In this document: positions 1-8,432 of the stretch, one piece after another
Layout: each line of letters opens with the position of its first letter
How positions within the stretch are numbered: the stretch's first letter is position 1
DNA from: Neorhizobium tomejilense
GTDB taxonomy: Bacteria; Pseudomonadota; Alphaproteobacteria; Rhizobiales; Rhizobiaceae
Length of the DNA: 45,427 nucleotides
Assembly (NCBI GenBank): GCA_002968845.1
Contig: PVBG01000033.1
Location: 1 to 45,427, forward strand
Direction of reading: 5' to 3'
Translations under genes and position numbers: made by a program
The notes under the pieces: generated by a model
Told to the model about the DNA's origin: nothing
Database searches by the model: none
What the model saw: only the letters and a program-made list of their open reading frames with translations

Positions 1-54
1 CACCCCGCCCGATCCGCCGCCAATCACGAAGAGATCATAGTCATAGGCGGTCAT
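1..54 (-). CDS. gor: Glutathione reductase, N-terminal fragment
   Basis: Only the first 18 codons lie in the window; the gene continues past position 1. The reverse strand reads MTAYDYDLFVIGGGSGGV, the N-terminal FAD-binding Rossmann motif (GxGxxG type) of pyridine nucleotide disulfide oxidoreductases. A purine-rich stretch (CTCAAGGAGAA) precedes the ATG as a ribosome binding site. The identification as glutathione reductase rests on this short match and on gene order, because gor lies downstream of rpiA and a DUF2059 gene in many Rhizobiaceae. The enzyme reduces oxidised glutathione with NADPH in the cytoplasm. Another flavoprotein disulfide reductase remains possible from so little sequence. 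Confidence 0.75.
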   Translation of the reverse strand, partial: MTAYDYDLFVIGGGSGGV

Positions 55-118
55 GGTATTCTCCTTGAGAGCAGGCGGCTGGATGTGGCTCACATATAGG
101 GATGAGAGGCCCAAAAGG

Positions 119-143
119 AAAAGCCCGGATTGCTCCGGGCTTC
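119..143 (-). terminator. Rho-independent terminator of the rpiA/DUF2059 unit
   Basis: On the reverse strand, arms AAGCCCGG and CCGGGCTT enclose a short loop and are followed by TTTTCCTTTT. The hairpin lies about 30 bases after the DUF2059 stop codon and before the gor start, so gor probably has its own promoter in the roughly 60 bases left. Confidence 0.8.
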
Positions 144-171
144 CTTAAAATTCGACGGGCCGACGATGTTA

Positions 172-882
172 TCAGGGCTTCGGCGCTGGTGCCGGGGCCG
201 GAGCCGGCTTGGCAGCCGGGGCGGCGGGCTTGGCCGGAGCGGTGGCGGCCGGAGCAGCGGGCTTGGCTGCAGGCGCAGCAGCGGGCTTGGCCGGGGCCGG
301 CGGAGTGGCAGGCTTTACCGGTGCGGGTGCAGCGGCCTGTGCTTCCGATGCCGGATCGACGACCGGCGCCTGGATCGGGTTTGCGTCGATGATGCCGCGC
401 AGCTTTTCCGAGCTGTGGTTGGTCAGGTCGCGGGAAATCCCGTTTGCCCAGATTTCAGCGGCCTTGGTCAGTTCACGGCTGACGAGCGGCTGGTTGGTCA
501 GCAGCTTCTTGCCGGTCTCGGTGTTGAAGAAGGTGGAAATCGACTTCAGTTCATCGACCGAGAAGCTCTTGGCATAAATGGTCGCCGCTTCCTTTTCGAG
601 ATCGGCACGGCGCGGTGCCAGCACGAGCGCCTGCTCGTCGACGACGTTGGAGATCTGGCCCTGGAAGTTTGGGGAGGCCTGGATGAACTGGGCCTTCAGA
701 CGCTCTGCCAGGTTGGGCAGGATATTGTCGTAACGATCCGTGACGTTGAGCGACGCGATCGCATCGCGCGCAGCGGCAAGCTGGGCTTCCGAAACTTCCT
801 GCGCGCGAGCCGATACCGTGAAGGCGCCGGAGAAGAGGATGGCCACAGCGGCGGCACGGCCGAAAAGCGCGAATCTGATCAT
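172..882 (-). CDS. Secreted DUF2059 protein with Pro/Ala/Lys-rich tail
   Basis: A 236-residue protein with an N-terminal signal peptide (hydrophobic stretch FALFGRAAAVAILFSGAFTV, cleavage near ARAQE), then a DUF2059-type helical domain over about residues 30-165. Residues from about 185 to the end are almost only Pro, Ala and Lys (repeated PAKPAAPAA units), an extended low-complexity tail of a kind that could cross the periplasm or touch peptidoglycan. The biochemical function of DUF2059 is not established. It lies 18 bases after rpiA on the same strand and is probably co-transcribed; a terminator follows. The ATG at 882 is preceded by AGGAG. Family assignment is by sequence resemblance from memory. 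Confidence 0.85.
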   Translation of the reverse strand: MIRFALFGRAAAVAILFSGAFTVSARAQEVSEAQLAAARDAIASLNVTDRYDNILPNLAERLKAQFIQASPNFQGQISNVVDEQALVLAPRRADLEKEAATIYAKSFSVDELKSISTFFNTETGKKLLTNQPLVSRELTKAAEIWANGISRDLTNHSSEKLRGIIDANPIQAPVVDPASEAQAAAPAPVKPATPPAPAKPAAAPAAKPAAPAATAPAKPAAPAAKPAPAPAPAPKP

Positions 883-900
883 GAGTTGGTTGCTCCTAGT

Positions 901-1596
901 TTACTTCGCCTCAAGCGTCCGCGCTCCAGCCTCACCGGCAATGATCGCTAAGGACGCCATATGAATGAACAGCCCGTGTTCCACGACACCGGGAATGAAA
1001 TTAAGCTCCGCCGACAGTGCGTCTGCATCAGGAATGCGGCCAAAAGATGCGTCGAAAATGTAGTGGCCGCCATCTGTCGTGAAGACTTCAGCCCCCGATT
1101 TGCGCAGCTTCAACTCACCGGTCAATCCTAACCGGGAAGCGGCCTTTTCGATGGCAATCTGCGTCGCCGTCTGGCCGAAGGGATTGATCTCGATCGGCAG
1201 CGGATAGGCTCCGAGCATATCGACCAGCTTGCTTTCGTCGGCAATCACGATCATGCGGGCAGAAGCCGCGGCGACGATCTTTTCACGCAGCAATGCGCCG
1301 CCGCCGCCCTTGATCAGGGTCAAGTTCGCATCGACCTCATCGGCACCGTCGATCGTCAGATCGAGTTCCGGAAGCTCTTCCAGCGATTTCAGCGGAATGC
1401 CGAGCTCGACGCAGAGCCTCGCGGTGCGCTCGGATGTCGGCACGCCTTCGACCTTGAAGCCGCCGTGGACCTTTTCGGCGAGTAGCCTGACGAATTCGTC
1501 CGCCGTCGAACCGGTGCCGATACCCAGCCGCATGCCGTCCTCGACATAGGCCAGTGCCGCTTGCGCCGCCTTGACTTTCATTTCCCGGGCGTCCAT
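901..1596 (-). CDS. rpiA: Ribose-5-phosphate isomerase A
   Basis: A 231-residue cytoplasmic enzyme that interconverts ribose 5-phosphate and ribulose 5-phosphate in the non-oxidative pentose phosphate pathway. Family landmarks are visible in order: GIGTGSTADEFV (phosphate-binding loop, about residue 25), DGADEVD (about 83), GGGGALLREK (about 95) and KSGAEVFTTDGGHYIFD near the C-terminal third. The length matches the usual RpiA size. The start MDAREMKVKAAQ fits rhizobial homologues and has GGAG upstream; a second in-frame ATG lies five codons later. It heads a unit with the DUF2059 gene and is divergent from gph. Confidence 0.97.
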   Translation of the reverse strand: MDAREMKVKAAQAALAYVEDGMRLGIGTGSTADEFVRLLAEKVHGGFKVEGVPTSERTARLCVELGIPLKSLEELPELDLTIDGADEVDANLTLIKGGGGALLREKIVAAASARMIVIADESKLVDMLGAYPLPIEINPFGQTATQIAIEKAASRLGLTGELKLRKSGAEVFTTDGGHYIFDASFGRIPDADALSAELNFIPGVVEHGLFIHMASLAIIAGEAGARTLEAK

Positions 1597-1785
1597 CCGC
1601 CAAAAGCTCCCCGCTGTTTTCGCCGACCCGCTGTTTACACGCCTCTCCCCACAAACGAAAGTCCCCTCGCGGCGGGTTTTACGAAGCCATGGGTTTTACG
1701 AAGATGGGCGAATCTCGCATATTTGCTTTTCACGGCAGCATTGCTTAATCCGGGGCATCTCCCGAACGACGCTCACGAGGCTCCA

Positions 1786-2487
1786 TTGACCGCTCCACTC
1801 GTCATTTTCGACCTCGACGGCACGCTGATCGACACCGCACCGGATCTTATCGACAGCCTCAACTATACGATCGAGGACGAAGGGCTCCAGCCGGTGACCT
1901 TCGAGGACCTCACCCATCTCGTCGGCCAGGGCGTGCGCGTGATGATCCGCCGCGCCTTCGAACTTCGCAGGGTTCCGCTCGACGAGCCGACGGCGGCCAG
2001 GCTGTTCGATCGCTATATGGAGCACTACGAGGCGCAGATGCCGGGCAGAAGCCGCCCCTATGACGGCGTCGTCGCGTGTCTCGATCGCCTGTCGGCAGCC
2101 GGGATGCGGCTCGCGGTCTGCACCAACAAGTCCGAACGGCTCGCCTTCCCGCTTCTCGAAAAGCTCGGCCTTTTGGATCGCTTCGTCGCGATGACCTGCG
2201 GCGATACCTTCGCCGTCCGCAAGCCGGATGCCCGGCACATTTTCGGTACGATCGAACGGGCCGGCGGAAATCCGGCGACGAGCGTCATGATCGGCGACAG
2301 CGTCAACGATATCCTTGCCGCACAGAATGCCGGCATTGCCTCCGTCGCCGTGACCTTCGGTTATTCCGACGTCGCAGTCGATACGCTCAACCCGGATCGG
2401 GTGATCAACGATTATGACGAGCTGACCGTGGGGATGGTGGAAACGCTGATTTCCGCCGACGTGACGCGGCTGGCGGCTGCCAAATAA
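1786..2487 (+). CDS. gph: Phosphoglycolate phosphatase (HAD superfamily)
   Basis: A 233-residue haloacid dehalogenase-type phosphatase that removes phosphate from 2-phosphoglycolate. Motif I is FDLDGTLIDTAPDL at the N-terminus, motif II is in VCTNKS, and motif IV is in MIGDSVNDILAAQNAG. I chose the TTG at 1786 because it gives the standard N-terminus TAPLVIFDLDGT and has GAGG six bases upstream; the frame stays open much further upstream (to 1561), but that part overlaps the rpiA start antisense and resembles nothing. The gene is divergent from rpiA and ends at a terminator shared with the convergent L,D-transpeptidase gene. Confidence 0.93.
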   Translation: MTAPLVIFDLDGTLIDTAPDLIDSLNYTIEDEGLQPVTFEDLTHLVGQGVRVMIRRAFELRRVPLDEPTAARLFDRYMEHYEAQMPGRSRPYDGVVACLDRLSAAGMRLAVCTNKSERLAFPLLEKLGLLDRFVAMTCGDTFAVRKPDARHIFGTIERAGGNPATSVMIGDSVNDILAAQNAGIASVAVTFGYSDVAVDTLNPDRVINDYDELTVGMVETLISADVTRLAAAK

Positions 2488-2489
2488 AA

Positions 2490-2514
2490 AGCGGCCCTGA
2501 GGCCGCCTTCTTCT
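2490..2514. terminator. Terminator between convergent gph and L,D-transpeptidase genes
   Basis: Perfect arms GCGGCC (2491-2496) and GGCCGC (2501-2506) with loop CTGA. CTTCTTCT follows on the plus strand and a short A-run precedes the hairpin (read as T on the minus strand), so it can work in both directions for the two genes that converge here. Confidence 0.75.
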
Positions 2515-2544
2515 GCAATCCGAAACTCATCCTCAGCTCAAAGC

Positions 2545-4482
2545 TCAGCTCTGGGCCGCCCGGACCTTGGTGGTTGCCACGAAAGCCTTCACCGTCGCAT
2601 TGTCGCGGCCATAGACGTCGTCGAAATACTCGACCTTGCCGTCCTTGTTCGGCCAGGCGGTGAAGTAGGCGACGTAGACCGGGATCCTGACCGGCACCTT
2701 GGCCGAGACGTTCTCGCCGGCGGCGATCCGTCCGTTCACGTCGTCGATCGTGGTGCCGAGTACGGCGGCCGCCATCTTGCGCGGTTCGGCAAGACGGACG
2801 CAGCCGTGGCTCAGCGCCCGCATGTCCCGCTGGAAGAAGCTCTTCGAGGGCGTGTCATGCATGTAGATCGCGTGGCTGTTCGGGAACAGGATCTTCAGGT
2901 CGCCGAGCGCGTTGTCACCCGACGGCGGCTGACGCACGGAGATCTTCTCGGTGGAGCCGAACCAGTTGATGCTGCTCGACGGAACCGCCCTGCCGCCGAC
3001 CGATACCTCATAACCCATGCGGTCGAGGTAGCTCGGATCCTGGCGCAGGTGCGGCAGCATCTCGTTGATGATGATCGACTGCGGCACGCCCCAATAGGGA
3101 TTGAACTCGACGGTTTCGATTTCGTCCTGGAAGAAATAGGTCTGGTTGGACTTGCTGCCGACCACGACGCGCATCGAAAACTGTTCGGCACCACGGTCAT
3201 GGTAATAGACCGTGAAGGCCGGCTGGTTGATGAAGACGTAGCGCTGGCCGAGATCGTCCGGCAGCCAGCGCGCCTGTTCCATGGCGACTTCGACCTTCTC
3301 GATCTTGTCCTTCGACGTATGGCCGACCATCTTGCGCACCGTCGCATTGCCGATGACGCCATCGGCCTTGAGACCGACTTCCGCCTGGAAGGACTTCACG
3401 ACGTCGACGAGTTCCGGCGTGTAGTCCGGGGTCTGCTGATAGGCCGTCAGCGTCGCCGCATGCTTGGTCTTCAGCGCTTCCGAGCCGGTGTGCTGGATGG
3501 CGGCGATGATGCTCGCCATATCCGCGCTGCTCTTGCCCGGCTTCAGGAGAATGTCGCTCGGCAGCGAGATCTGCGGACCGTCATTGGCCGCTGCGGCGCG
3601 CAGCGTTGCAAGCTCGGCCTTTAGCGCCTGGAATTGAGGGCTCTGCGGCGCGAGGCCTTCGAGGTAGGCCGCGACATCAGTACCGGTCTGCGCGAAAGGC
3701 AGGACGAGCGGGAGCTTGACGTCCTTGCGCTTGAGGTCGTGGTAACCCGACACCTTGTTCGGGTCGATGCGGCCACGCATCATGTCCTGCGCGAAGGTCA
3801 GCACCTTTTCCGACAGCGCCAGCTCGAACTGCATCAGCGCGCGATCGTGGCTGTCGGCGGCCGAAACCGGCGCAGATGCCGTTGCGGAGACATTGATGGG
3901 GGTTGCAGCATCCGTCGGCGCAGCAACGCTTGCCGTGGTCAGCGCCGGGACCGGCAGGATGTAGTCGGCCGGTTCGAGCCCGTATTCGCCGGCCCGCTCG
4001 AAGAGCGATAGCACGCCCCTCGCCTTCTCGTTGACGTCGCCGGCGGTGACCCAGAGAGGCTCCGCGGCCTTGCTGTAGAAGGCTTCGAGCGCGGTCGCGA
4101 TTTCCGCCGGCGCCGAAACCTTGGCCTCGGCGATGAGGCGCGTGCCGTCCGTCGCGGATGCTGCTGCGAAGGCGGTCGTCTTCACGGCCCGCTCGGCATC
4201 CGGCTTGTAGGTGTAATATCGAGGACCGGAGACTTTCGGCAGCGGCTCGGGATCGGCGAGGCTGCGCTCGGTCGGCATGCCGGAATTGCCGCCGACGCCC
4301 GGCAGGCCGTTATCGTGCCGCCCTGCCCGTTCCGCGCCGGGACCGCCGCGCAAGAGATCGAGAAGCGTTACGGCATGTGCGGGAACGGCCGCACCGGTAA
4401 ACATCGAGATGCCGGAGACGAGCGCCAATGCGATCGAAGTTCTTTTGTGTTTGTACTGCAATGTCGTCCCCGTCACCTGCAT
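2545..4482 (-). CDS. L,D-transpeptidase, YcbB/LdtD-like
   Basis: A 645-residue exported enzyme that forms 3-3 cross-links in peptidoglycan. Order: signal peptide (about residues 16-37, ending PAHA), an alpha-helical scaffold region, a peptidoglycan-binding-like segment (VVKSFQAEVGLKADGVIGN) and a C-terminal YkuD catalytic domain with HAIYMHDTPSKSFF and SHGCVRL, placing the catalytic Cys near residue 561. The tail IPVYVAYFTAWPNKDG is typical of the large LdtD class. The frame is open far upstream (to 5928), but that stretch is antisense to fumC. I chose the ATG at 4482 because it gives a proper signal peptide; a TTG at 4461 is an alternative. It is convergent with gph. Confidence 0.92.
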   Translation of the reverse strand: MQVTGTTLQYKHKRTSIALALVSGISMFTGAAVPAHAVTLLDLLRGGPGAERAGRHDNGLPGVGGNSGMPTERSLADPEPLPKVSGPRYYTYKPDAERAVKTTAFAAASATDGTRLIAEAKVSAPAEIATALEAFYSKAAEPLWVTAGDVNEKARGVLSLFERAGEYGLEPADYILPVPALTTASVAAPTDAATPINVSATASAPVSAADSHDRALMQFELALSEKVLTFAQDMMRGRIDPNKVSGYHDLKRKDVKLPLVLPFAQTGTDVAAYLEGLAPQSPQFQALKAELATLRAAAANDGPQISLPSDILLKPGKSSADMASIIAAIQHTGSEALKTKHAATLTAYQQTPDYTPELVDVVKSFQAEVGLKADGVIGNATVRKMVGHTSKDKIEKVEVAMEQARWLPDDLGQRYVFINQPAFTVYYHDRGAEQFSMRVVVGSKSNQTYFFQDEIETVEFNPYWGVPQSIIINEMLPHLRQDPSYLDRMGYEVSVGGRAVPSSSINWFGSTEKISVRQPPSGDNALGDLKILFPNSHAIYMHDTPSKSFFQRDMRALSHGCVRLAEPRKMAAAVLGTTIDDVNGRIAAGENVSAKVPVRIPVYVAYFTAWPNKDGKVEYFDDVYGRDNATVKAFVATTKVRAAQS

Positions 4483-4863
4483 CCGCGTCTTGATCCGCGG
4501 GCTCGAATATATATCACGCCATCTAACCGATCGCGTGAGGGATGGAAAGAAACGCCCGAGTGGCCTGCGGGTTTCGGCTCCGCCGGAAACAGCATCGGTG
4601 CGCAGCCGGAAGGTTAAGAAACTATTCGTTAAATTTTTACTGACGACCATCGACAAGCACCCGGTCAGAGGGCGGATTCCGCTGTATAATTCCGCTGTCC
4701 GTGTCATAAAAGGCACGACGAAAGCCTGCCAAAAAGCCTGTTCGGCCGGCTTGCGGACGTTCACCAATCGTATAGTAATGCCGCCGGCCGGCTCCGGCGC
4801 GGTAACGCGTTGTTGATCTTTCAAGACACCGGCAGCGACCACGAGCAAAAAGAGGCAGCGAAG
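4483..4863. other. Divergent intergenic region, L,D-transpeptidase / fumC
   Basis: About 380 bases without a convincing gene. It must hold both promoters. The middle (4610-4650) is AT-rich. A 10-base direct repeat is listed separately. A possible fumC promoter is GGCTTG, 17 bases, TATAGT around 4747-4776, but this is a weak match. No tRNA, riboswitch or small protein was recognised. Confidence 0.5.
4676..4698. repeat. Short direct repeat upstream of fumC
   Basis: ATTCCGCTGT occurs at 4676-4685 and again at 4689-4698, a 13-base period. It could be a regulator-binding site or chance; nothing else supports a role. Confidence 0.4.
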
Positions 4864-6255
4864 ATGGCATCTACCCGCACCGAAACCGATACGTTTGGCC
4901 CGATCGACGTGGCGAGCGACCGTTATTGGGGGGCCCAGGCGCAGCGCTCGCTCGGCAACTTCAAGATCGGCTGGGAAAAACAACCGCTCGCGGTCGTGCG
5001 TGCGCTCGGCATCGTCAAGCAGGCCGCCGCCCGCGCCAACATGGAACTGGGCGGCCTCGACGCTTCGATCGGCAAGGTCATCGTCGAGGCGGCCCAGGAA
5101 GTCATCGACGGCAAGCTCGACGACCATTTTCCGCTGGTCGTCTGGCAGACGGGCTCCGGCACCCAGTCGAACATGAACGCCAACGAAGTGATCTCCAACC
5201 GCGCGATCGAAATGCTCGGCGGCGTGATGGGCTCCAAGAAGCCCGTGCATCCGAACGACCACGTCAACATGAGCCAGTCGTCGAACGATACCTATCCGAC
5301 GGCCATGCACATCGCCTGCGTCGAAACCATCGTGCGCCACCTGATCCCGTCGCTGAAGCAGCTGCACGAAGCGCTGGAAGTGAAGGTCAAGGCCTTCTCC
5401 CACATCATCAAGATCGGCCGCACCCACACGCAGGATGCCACCCCGCTGACGCTCGGCCAGGAATTTTCCGGTTATGCGGCGCAGGTCGGCTCGGCGATCG
5501 CCAATATCGAACTGACGCTGCCGGCGCTTTCCAAGCTCGCCCAGGGCGGCACGGCGGTCGGCACCGGCCTCAACGCCCCGGTCGGCTTTGCCGAAAAGGT
5601 CGCCGAGGAAATCTCGAAGATCACCGGCCTGCCTTTCGTCACGGCCCCCAACAAGTTCGAAGCACTCGCCTCGCACGACTCGATGGTGTTTGCGCACGGC
5701 GCGATCAACGCCGCCGCCGCCGCTCTCTTCAAGATCGCCAACGACATCCGTTTCCTGGGCTCCGGCCCGCGTGCGGGCCTTGGCGAACTGTCGCTGCCGG
5801 AAAACGAGCCGGGTTCGTCGATCATGCCGGGCAAGGTCAACCCGACCCAGTCGGAAGCGCTCACCCAGGTCTGCGCCCACATCTTCGGAAATCACGCGGC
5901 CCTCACCTTCGCCGGCAGCCAGGGCCATTTCGAACTCAACGTCTACAATCCGATGATGGCCTACAATTTCCTGCAGTCGGTGCAGCTGCTCGGCGACGCC
6001 GCGGTCTCCTTCACCGACAACTGCGTCGTCGGCATCGAAGCCCGCGAAGACAATATCAGACGCGGCGTGGAAAACTCACTGATGCTGGTCACAGCGCTTA
6101 ACACCAGACTCGGCTACGACATCTGCGCCAAGATCGCCAAGACAGCCCACAAGAACGGCACGACCCTTCGCGAAGAAGCGGTCGGCGGCGGATACCTGAC
6201 GAACGAGGAGTTCGACCAGTATGTCCGCCCTGAAAACATGATCGGTCCCAAATAA
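4864..6255 (+). CDS. fumC: Fumarate hydratase, class II
   Basis: A 463-residue cytoplasmic TCA-cycle enzyme that interconverts fumarate and malate without an iron-sulfur cluster. The fumarase/aspartase signature GSSIMPGKVNP is at about residues 317-327. Other active-site segments are GSGTQSNMNANEV, SQSSNDTYPTAMH and GRTHTQDATPLTLGQE. The start ATG at 4864 gives MASTRTETDTFG, the usual N-terminus, and has AGAGGCAG upstream; the frame remains open slightly further upstream without a better start. It is followed by a strong terminator, so it is likely monocistronic. Confidence 0.97.
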   Translation: MASTRTETDTFGPIDVASDRYWGAQAQRSLGNFKIGWEKQPLAVVRALGIVKQAAARANMELGGLDASIGKVIVEAAQEVIDGKLDDHFPLVVWQTGSGTQSNMNANEVISNRAIEMLGGVMGSKKPVHPNDHVNMSQSSNDTYPTAMHIACVETIVRHLIPSLKQLHEALEVKVKAFSHIIKIGRTHTQDATPLTLGQEFSGYAAQVGSAIANIELTLPALSKLAQGGTAVGTGLNAPVGFAEKVAEEISKITGLPFVTAPNKFEALASHDSMVFAHGAINAAAAALFKIANDIRFLGSGPRAGLGELSLPENEPGSSIMPGKVNPTQSEALTQVCAHIFGNHAALTFAGSQGHFELNVYNPMMAYNFLQSVQLLGDAAVSFTDNCVVGIEAREDNIRRGVENSLMLVTALNTRLGYDICAKIAKTAHKNGTTLREEAVGGGYLTNEEFDQYVRPENMIGPK

Positions 6256-6282
6256 GGGGACCTGATTTACAATATAACCAGC

Positions 6283-6316
6283 AAGCCCGCCTCCCGATTA
6301 GCGGGCTTTCTCTTTC
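6283..6316 (+). terminator. fumC terminator
   Basis: Arms AAGCCCGC (6283-6290) and GCGGGCTT (6301-6308) with a 10-base loop, followed by TCTCTTTC. It lies 27 bases after the fumC stop. Confidence 0.85.
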
Positions 6317-6547
6317 GGTCAGCCTACATTGGTTAATTCCGACAATATATCAACATTCTACAGGTGAATATCTTTTCGGGCTCGAAGTCTGTAAACCCAT
6401 TAGTTTTGAGGGAAAATCGGGTATTTCAGAAATGCGAAATAAATTTAAGAATAAGCTCTTCAGCTCGCACCCCTTAATTCTTTTCGAACATTTTTCACAT
6501 ACTACTTCATTTTATAGCATACAGGTGGGATCTAGTGGGGATCGTCG
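6317..6547 (+). promoter_or_regulatory. AT-rich leader of the diguanylate cyclase gene
   Basis: About 230 bases much richer in A and T than the surroundings, ending with GGGGA at 6536-6541, a likely ribosome binding site before the ATG at 6548. It contains an imperfect inverted repeat (AAGAATAAG near 6447, CTTAATTCTT near 6475). No specific promoter can be assigned with confidence. Confidence 0.45.
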
Positions 6548-7618
6548 ATGACGACGGCAACGGCGCCGAGAGCGCAATCTAGCGATCTGATCGGCCAGAT
6601 CATCTACGCGGTGCGATCGATGGGCGTCGCCCCGATCCCTCGCAATTATCAGCTTTTTTACGAGGCCTATATCGGTTCCAATCCCGACCTGACCCGTGAT
6701 CTGGCGGGGCTCGGAAGCCGTGCCACGCAGGAGGAGCTGGACGCGCTTTCGCATCGTTACCTTGGAACCGGCCAGGTGGCCGTCATCGAAGACGCCCATA
6801 CCAGGATTCTTGGCGAACTCGACGCGCTCCTGAAGCTGCTGCGTCAGGAGCAGAACTCGCTCGAGAGCTACGGCAAGCTGCTTGGAGAAACCGCTCAGCG
6901 GATCAACTCGAAGAGCAATTTTTCCAACGACCTGCTGACCAGCGCGCTGGCGCTCCTGAGCGAGGCAACCGGCAGCACCATGGCGCACGGCGAAAAGACC
7001 GTCGGCGGCGTCGTCCAGCGCTCGCAGGAAATGGACCAGGTCCGCCGCGAACTCGACGAATACAAGCGTATCGCCAACACCGATTCGCTGACCCGGATCG
7101 CCAACCGCCGGGCTTTCGACGAGCGCCTTGCGGCGACCTACGACAATACTGCCCTGCTGCCGGTCACCGCACTGGTGCTGGCCGATATCGACAACTTCAA
7201 GAAGATCAACGACAGCTACGGCCATCCGGTCGGCGACAAGATCCTCGCGACGGTTGCTTCCGTGATCCGCTCGAACGTCCGCAAGGATGTCTTCGTCGCC
7301 CGCTCCGGCGGCGAGGAATTCGCGATCATAGTCGAAGGCAACACGCCGGAAGAGGTGGTGATCATCTGCGAGCGGGTCCGCCGCGCGCTGGAAACCCGCA
7401 TCTTCCGCAATTCGCGCTCCGGCATCGACTACGGCCCGGTCACCATTTCTCTCGGCTTTGCGATGGCCTCGCAGGCGAGCGATCCCGGAGAACTCTACGC
7501 CAATGCCGATACGGCCCTCTACAACGCCAAGAACTCCGGCCGGAACCGCTCGATCTTCTTTGATGACAGCATGAAGAAGGACTATGTCGGCAAGAGCTGG
7601 CTGATCTACAGGAAGTAG
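6548..7618 (+). CDS. Diguanylate cyclase (GGDEF domain), soluble
   Basis: A 356-residue protein predicted to make cyclic di-GMP from two GTP. The N-terminal 170 residues have no membrane segment and no sensor domain I can name; a helical linker around residues 155-180 leads into the GGDEF domain (DSLTRIANRRAFDERL, DIDNFKKINDSYGHPVGD). The catalytic motif is GGEEF at residues 254-258, an active variant. The inhibitory site five residues upstream reads RKDV rather than RxxD, so product inhibition may be weak or absent. It is convergent with the M15 peptidase gene, 7 bases apart. Output is likely surface attachment or motility, which is inference. Confidence 0.92.
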   Translation: MTTATAPRAQSSDLIGQIIYAVRSMGVAPIPRNYQLFYEAYIGSNPDLTRDLAGLGSRATQEELDALSHRYLGTGQVAVIEDAHTRILGELDALLKLLRQEQNSLESYGKLLGETAQRINSKSNFSNDLLTSALALLSEATGSTMAHGEKTVGGVVQRSQEMDQVRRELDEYKRIANTDSLTRIANRRAFDERLAATYDNTALLPVTALVLADIDNFKKINDSYGHPVGDKILATVASVIRSNVRKDVFVARSGGEEFAIIVEGNTPEEVVIICERVRRALETRIFRNSRSGIDYGPVTISLGFAMASQASDPGELYANADTALYNAKNSGRNRSIFFDDSMKKDYVGKSWLIYRK

Positions 7619-7625
7619 ATTTCCC

Positions 7626-8432
7626 TCAGTCGCAGGCCGAGACGCCTGCGGCGCCGGCGATGGCCAGCAGTTCCGGGCGGTATTCGAAATGCATGGTGTC
7701 GTAGTGATACCAGCGACCGCCCCAGATAAAGCCATGGCGCTCGAACGCCGCGGCGATCTTCATCGGAAAGCGGTTTTTGTAGTTCGGGACATTGCCGGGT
7801 TTGCCTCCCGACCAAAGCCAGTAATCGGCGTATTTCGTGTTGAGATCAATCGCCGCGCCAAAACTGTGGACGGAGAGATTGGTCTGTCCAGCAACCTTGC
7901 GCCAGTTGAAGACGCCGGCCGACGGCGTCAGGTAGGTTTTCAGGCCCGGGTCGGCGGCAAGCTCATCGCGGACGGCGGCGAGCGCCTTGTCGACCCCGTT
8001 ACGGCTGGTGACGCGCAACGTCTCGCCGAACCAAGCGACCGGCACGAGGCTCGACTGCACGGCATTGGCGCTCGCGCCATAAAGGCGCCTCATCAATTCG
8101 TCGCTGCGGATGCGGCCCGGATCGGAATCGACCGGCGGGTGGTATTCGCACGAGCCGGGCCGATATGCCTGGGACAGGCTGTCCTCGACATCGCCCTCGG
8201 CCAGCATTTGCGCATGGTTGCGCCTGGTCCCGTCGTCGATCGGAATCGGGGCACCCTCCTTCATGATCAGCCTGCCGTTGCGGCTGGCCACGATCATGTC
8301 GGGATAGGCCTTCACGAGGGCCGCGATCTTCTCCTCCAGGCGCAATTCGCGCGCCTCGCCCGGGCCGCAGACGAGGACCGACAGCATCACGGCTGCCGCC
8401 CGGAGGAACGGCCTGTCAGTAGACCAGGACAT
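7626..8432 (-). CDS. Exported M15-family peptidase (D-Ala-D-Ala carboxypeptidase/endolysin-like)
   Basis: A 268-residue protein with a probable signal peptide (hydrophobic residues 10-25, cleavage near GEARE) and a C-terminal M15 zinc peptidase domain. Zinc ligands are visible: H189 and D196 in SVHSFGAAIDLN (H-x6-D) and H248 in TMHFEYRPE. This subfamily cuts peptide stems of peptidoglycan, as L-alanyl-D-glutamate endopeptidases or D,D-carboxypeptidases; which activity applies cannot be read from the sequence. Its start lies inside the end of the preceding gene (17-base overlap), so translation is probably coupled to the small exported protein encoded upstream on the same strand. Confidence 0.85.
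   Translation of the reverse strand: MSWSTDRPFLRAAAVMLSVLVCGPGEARELRLEEKIAALVKAYPDMIVASRNGRLIMKEGAPIPIDDGTRRNHAQMLAEGDVEDSLSQAYRPGSCEYHPPVDSDPGRIRSDELMRRLYGASANAVQSSLVPVAWFGETLRVTSRNGVDKALAAVRDELAADPGLKTYLTPSAGVFNWRKVAGQTNLSVHSFGAAIDLNTKYADYWLWSGGKPGNVPNYKNRFPMKIAAAFERHGFIWGGRWYHYDTMHFEYRPELLAIAGAAGVSACD

Noticed and set aside
4605..4645. A CtrA-binding site in TTAAGAAACTATTCGTTAA
   Set aside because: The two TTAA halves are 11 bases apart instead of the expected 7.
4483..5928. An N-terminal extension of the L,D-transpeptidase antisense to fumC
   Set aside because: It is open only because of high GC bias; the translation resembles nothing, and a signal peptide begins at 4482.
6512..7735. 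A 407-residue frame antisense to the diguanylate cyclase gene
   Set aside because: The real protein on the plus strand has clear GGDEF motifs; the antisense translation has none.
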